Assembly (NCBI RefSeq): GCF_019175385.1
Contig: NC_083348.1
Span: 50,428,950 to 50,492,949 of the forward strand
Length of the DNA stretch: 64,000 nucleotides
Reading direction: 5' to 3'
From: Lycium barbarum
Lineage: Eukaryota > Streptophyta > Magnoliopsida > Solanales > Solanaceae
Shown: positions 59,928 through 64,000 of the stretch, in pieces
Layout of the letters: each line of letters opens with the position of its first letter
Numbering within the stretch: the first letter of the stretch is position 1
Notes under the pieces: generated by a model
The model's input: only the letters and a program-made list of their open reading frames with translations
Database searches by the model: none
What the model was told of the DNA's origin: nothing
Program-made: the position numbers and the translations under genes

Positions 59928-62900
59928 AAACTAGTCCTGCGCTCCCAATACTTTCTCAAGTGTTCTCTTATTGAATTAGGCCCTTCACATGCCTCTTTCA
60001 TTGGTCGATTCCCTTTAATTTACTATAACGCATTCCATATCTCTAAGTAACCATTCCTGTAATATTCCCTCTTACTCTCGCCTCTCGAGGTAATAATTCC
60101 ACATAATTGTCTTTACTCTCCTCTTTATTTCGCAGTTGGTTAACATTCGTATTGCGAGCTTTTCTGCTGAAATCTTACTCTTCTCTCTGGTGCACTTAGT
60201 AATACCTCGACTCTTTCTTCTTCTATAAGTTACTCCCTTAAGATGTATCGCTCACTTCACCTTACCTCTTAATCTTTAAATAAGATTTTATAACACGCAG
60301 ACATCCCTCGTCAATTTATTAGACTTTACAATCCTTAGAGTATTTCGTGCCTCTGGTAACCTGTAGACCCTTCGCAGACTCTACGAATAAAATGAAATTT
60401 TCCAGGGTGTTACATTATTTTACTTCAATAATCTTACATTGCTCTGCTGTTCCAATCCACATTCTGGAATCTTCGGCCTCACGCATCACTCCTCGACTTT
60501 CTTTTTAAAAGATTTTATCTGTCACTTTGCCTTTAGCTCTTAATCTCGATCTTTAGAGTTGGCTATCAAGTAGCACTAGAGTTCCCTCATGTAATAACTT
60601 TACATAGCTGCTCTGTGCCCTGTCTATCATTAACCGGTATAATTCACTGTCTTCTAGTAACCAGCTCGTTCTGATCATCTCGCTTAAACCATTTCACAAT
60701 TTCCCTTAACTCAACTTGTAACACTTTAGGCACATTATCACGTATCGTTTCTTTATCTTTAATTCAAACTTTTCTATTGCCTCTTTACTCAGATCTTGCT
60801 CTTATTTTTCCTGTCACACATTATGTTGCAATCTTTACAAGAATATGCAAAGGTGCTCAAATTAGCCCGAGAAATACCTTAGCGTCGTTTCACTAGCCTT
60901 TATGATTTACCTTGAATTCTTCTCTCGTATCTTTCAATGGTATCGGGGCTCCGCTATGGCCATGTCCTATTTTCCCTCAATACTAATTATATCCCGGTAA
61001 TTTGGCTCAAACATTTTTGCACCTTTCCTTAATGTGTCCAAAATATCACAACCACATTGTTATTACTGAATCCTTACTCTTCTTATCAAGTATTCAGTTG
61101 GTCTCATTCTTAGCACACAAATATTTGTAGGTTTCATAACTATTCTTGTACAACTTGTATAAAATATATCCAATCTTAGTCATAGTCCTTCCTTCTCCTG
61201 GTTCATTATACTAAACATAACTCATTCGTACTAAAACTCGCTCGTAGCCTATCTTGTCATACTCCTTTCCCTTCCTTTATTCAACCCTTTTGATTTTCTC
61301 ATATCCTACTATAGGAGATTTTCTATCCCTTCCCTTTGCTACTTATAAGTCTCAATATCATTAGCGCACAATTCTATTGCCAAATCTTAACCTCTAATCT
61401 AGTACAACATTGCTATCCTTTATAATATCCCTTAAGTTACTTGTTTCCATGTTCTCGTCATATTCTTTCTTTTTATAAGCACCCACTTTGTAATGTCATA
61501 TCATTCAAGACTTTTACAAACGATTCTCAGCACTGTCTCAAATACCATCCTGACTTCTATCTATTTATTGTTGGCTTTCAGATCGTACTAACTTGTTTCA
61601 GCAAGGGATCTCACTTGAAGTTTAAGCATCCATATCAAGTATATTGCAGTGTCAATTGTTTCCCTCTTACGCTTGCATTTCTCTCACCCGCTTCCCCCCT
61701 TAAGTGTGTACTTACACCATTATCTGTTCATATTCTGCTCTATGTCCCTATTTCCAATCTCAAATCCATCTGATCCCTTTTTCAATTCACTTGGTATGCT
61801 GTACCATATCCATGCCTTTCTTTATAATTTATAACTTTGATTATCCACGTACGAAACTCTAACAAAATCACGAAGCAACAAGAACCTTTCTATGTATAGT
61901 ACAAAATCTCATCTGATAATCCGTAATCGAGTAATCCAACCAATGTAGCATCTCATCCAAGGCCACATTCCACTCACTCCAATCAATAATTATTTAGTAC
62001 TTGCAGTCGTCCCAATTTCTCAATTAGGTAGCACTTATATTCTGATGATAAGTGTCCAAAGCTCTCTTGTAACATTATCTTTACCCCAACCTATATCATC
62101 TATTTCCTCTAATAAATTCACAATACATTATTTTTTCCTCAGGCCTACAGTCCTTGTCCATTAAGGATTTCACTATTTCCGAGGTAAAGTCATATACACG
62201 CAGTACTCCTTGTGCCTTATACTCTTTCACCCCTGTTGTGTACCCAACACTGACTTCTAACTTACTCAAAATCATATCAAGTTCGTCTTAATAATGGTCT
62301 TGTCTTATCACCTTGTCGTCGTACTCCACCTTTAAGTTCGTAGTTATATATTTCCCTTTTATTTTATACTCATACTCAATTAATTACGTCTATCTTGGGT
62401 GCTTCCTTTAGTATTCCCTTATCATTTCTCTAGTCTATGTCCATCTTCCATTCTGTGCACAAGGAATCTCATGCTACCTCTGTATCATTCGGGAAACACT
62501 ACTTTTTCATAATCCCTTTCTCATTTTCAAAACGTATTCCGTTCATCCCTGTTTGTTCTTGTCATACTAGTCATTTTCTAGCACTCATTCTACCTCGTTG
62601 CTCAACTTTCTGTAGTTTGGTCTTTCAGAAAACCGTCACTTATATTACTTGTGTCCTCGGCTATGTCATAACATGTTACTACACTGTTATCTCGCTTTCT
62701 TCTTATTTCCTTCTTTGAATTACTCCTTCTTTTCTTATGCTCGCTATCATTTCCGTTTCACATTGATCACGTCATATCTTTTAGTCACTTCCTCACTAGG
62801 ATTTACTCATTTTCATAACAACCCTTATGATATTCACATTACATCCTGTTCGTAATCAATCCTATGGCGTAACACTTCTTAACCTTTTACCCTTTCTGGT

Positions 62901-64000
62901 CAATCTTATCCTTAATACCTCACAAGCTGTCTTATCAATACATTCATATTCGTCACAATTCTTCTTCCTCTGTACTCTTTTCTCAATCATACTATTACTT
63001 CTTCTAACTATAAACTCATCGTAATTTATCCCTACTTATCAGTTCACTCGATACCTCAATAAAAAGTTCTGTTAAGATTTACCACCTTTTTCTAAATCAT
63101 CCCTTAGTGTCACAAGCCCTTCCAAATTATCCTAGCATTTCATCAACAACACATGAAACACATGATCTAAGACAACCCACAAGTTTGAGTTTTCCTTCTA
63201 CAAATTCCATCTCCAATTAGATGATTAAGAACTAATAAACTCAAGGACATAAAGATATGATGAAATGTTACCTCAAGAACACAAGAACGCTCCAACTCCA
63301 AGATTACGTCACCATGAAGCATCCTCCAAAACCACCACAAGAAGAAGAACTAGAATCCGACAAGCACCACGGGACTTTTAATGCTTGATTCACATAGTTT
63401 ACCTTTAGATTTGTTCTTGGGTCATGAACGAACTATTTCGTTCATAAACTACTTGTTACATGCTTTGTACTCTTCAAATAAAAGTGAAACTTAATTGTGG
63501 ACGTTTTTGCTCTTCAACATGAGCCTTCTCTAAGGTATAATGTGGCTGGAAAGTATTTTGGTCCGTTTAAATGAATTCCAAACTTTGCTGCTCATATTTG
63601 CTTCTTCGAAATAAAATTTCCCAAATAAGAATGATGCCTCTTACGGATGACATGGAGGGTATCTCTTAAAGCTTTAATCCAACATGATAAATTTACCATA
63701 TCGATATCGACCTCATAATTACTATTACTATCAATTCAACCGTTAACTTTATTTCTCGAAGTCAGTCGTACTTGCAACTTAGTCAAATCTTATCATTACT
63801 GTTGACATGACCTTGCAAGACTTTTTACGAACTTATATCTCACTCTCTTTTTATTTCTAGGAAAATTTTGGTAGAGTTTCCTCTGTATTTCTTACTATCC
63901 CAAAACCTACACGAAGAAATACCAACAATGACTCACAGGGCCAACGTATATATGTATATATTATATCGTATCATAGCCGCACAGGGATCCCCATATCAAT
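59928..64000 (-). mobile_element. Non-coding body of E, running off the window
   Basis: Four kilobases of pyrimidine-rich plus-strand sequence without gag or pol motifs. The stretch from about 62450 to the end matches the body of C except for an insertion at 63142-63690. E is a large non-coding element whose 5' LTR lies beyond the right edge. The frames of 60-110 residues are Ser/Leu/Phe-rich and unsupported. Confidence 0.78.
63142..63690. other. Unidentified ~550-bp insertion in the body of E
   Basis: C reads straight from CCTAGCATTTCT to TTACCATACCGATATCG (about 25877-25903), whereas E has about 550 extra bases at that point. The insert has a different composition, ends in no clear terminal repeat, has no convincing target duplication, and encodes nothing I recognise. 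A small inverted repeat (GAACGAA...TTCGTTC) lies near 63430-63450. Confidence 0.6.

Noticed and set aside
1..64000. Host protein-coding genes, tRNA or miRNA genes
   Set aside because: I found no exon-intron structure or protein motif outside retrotransposon gag and pol, and no tRNA-like sequence. A host small RNA cannot be excluded by eye.

Overview
This window looks like intergenic heterochromatin from a large plant genome. I see no host gene in it. Nearly every base can be assigned to Ty3/gypsy LTR retrotransposons of one chromovirus type, which I read as Tekay/Del-like: very long LTRs of 2.2-3.1 kb, a primer site matching initiator Met-tRNA, pol order protease-RT-RNase H-integrase, and a chromodomain-like tail on the integrase. 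Plant origin is secure. Solanaceae is my guess from the general look of the repeats and is not proven by the sequence.

Layout, using my own labels A-L. F (minus, 1-3115) lies in a plus-strand LTR fragment G (3116-3431). G lies in the body of C (minus, 3432-29035). C also contains B (minus, 4044-25620, 5-bp duplication GTACT). B's 3' LTR contains the full-length element A (plus, 4622-17644, duplication TTTTA). A's pol is split by solo LTR L (9836-12970, duplication GATAC). C itself sits in the pol gene of D (plus), visible at 29036-29293 and 32147-32682. D is further split by solo LTR K (29294-32141, duplication TTATG) and by LTR J (32683-34077). J contains I (minus, 34078-43043), a young gag-only element. 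I is fused at a microhomology junction to H (minus, 43044-58869), which has become a five-copy tandem array of LTR + leader + gag start. H sits in the 3' LTR of E (minus, 58870-64000 and beyond). The longest chain is five insertions deep: D > C > B > A > L.

A once encoded a complete gag-pol but now carries frameshifts, stops, the L insertion and a lost RNase H aspartate. B, C, E and F are large non-coding (LARD-like) elements. I keeps gag and has lost pol. These non-autonomous elements would have depended on proteins from A-like relatives, and they share cis signals with A.

The most interesting signals are RNA-level features shared by LTR families that otherwise differ. (1) A hairpin between primer site and gag carries an 8-nt loop with a self-complementary hexamer (GCGCGC, GTGCAC or GCCGGC, depending on family), resembling a retroviral dimerisation kissing loop. 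(2) A trio of short hairpins in the LTR shows compensatory changes. (3) There is a repeated set of splice-like sites inside the LTRs. (4) Two non-coding bodies contain 5S rRNA-derived blocks that include the Pol III control region. (5) The 15-kb H array looks like a satellite being born from one retrotransposon.
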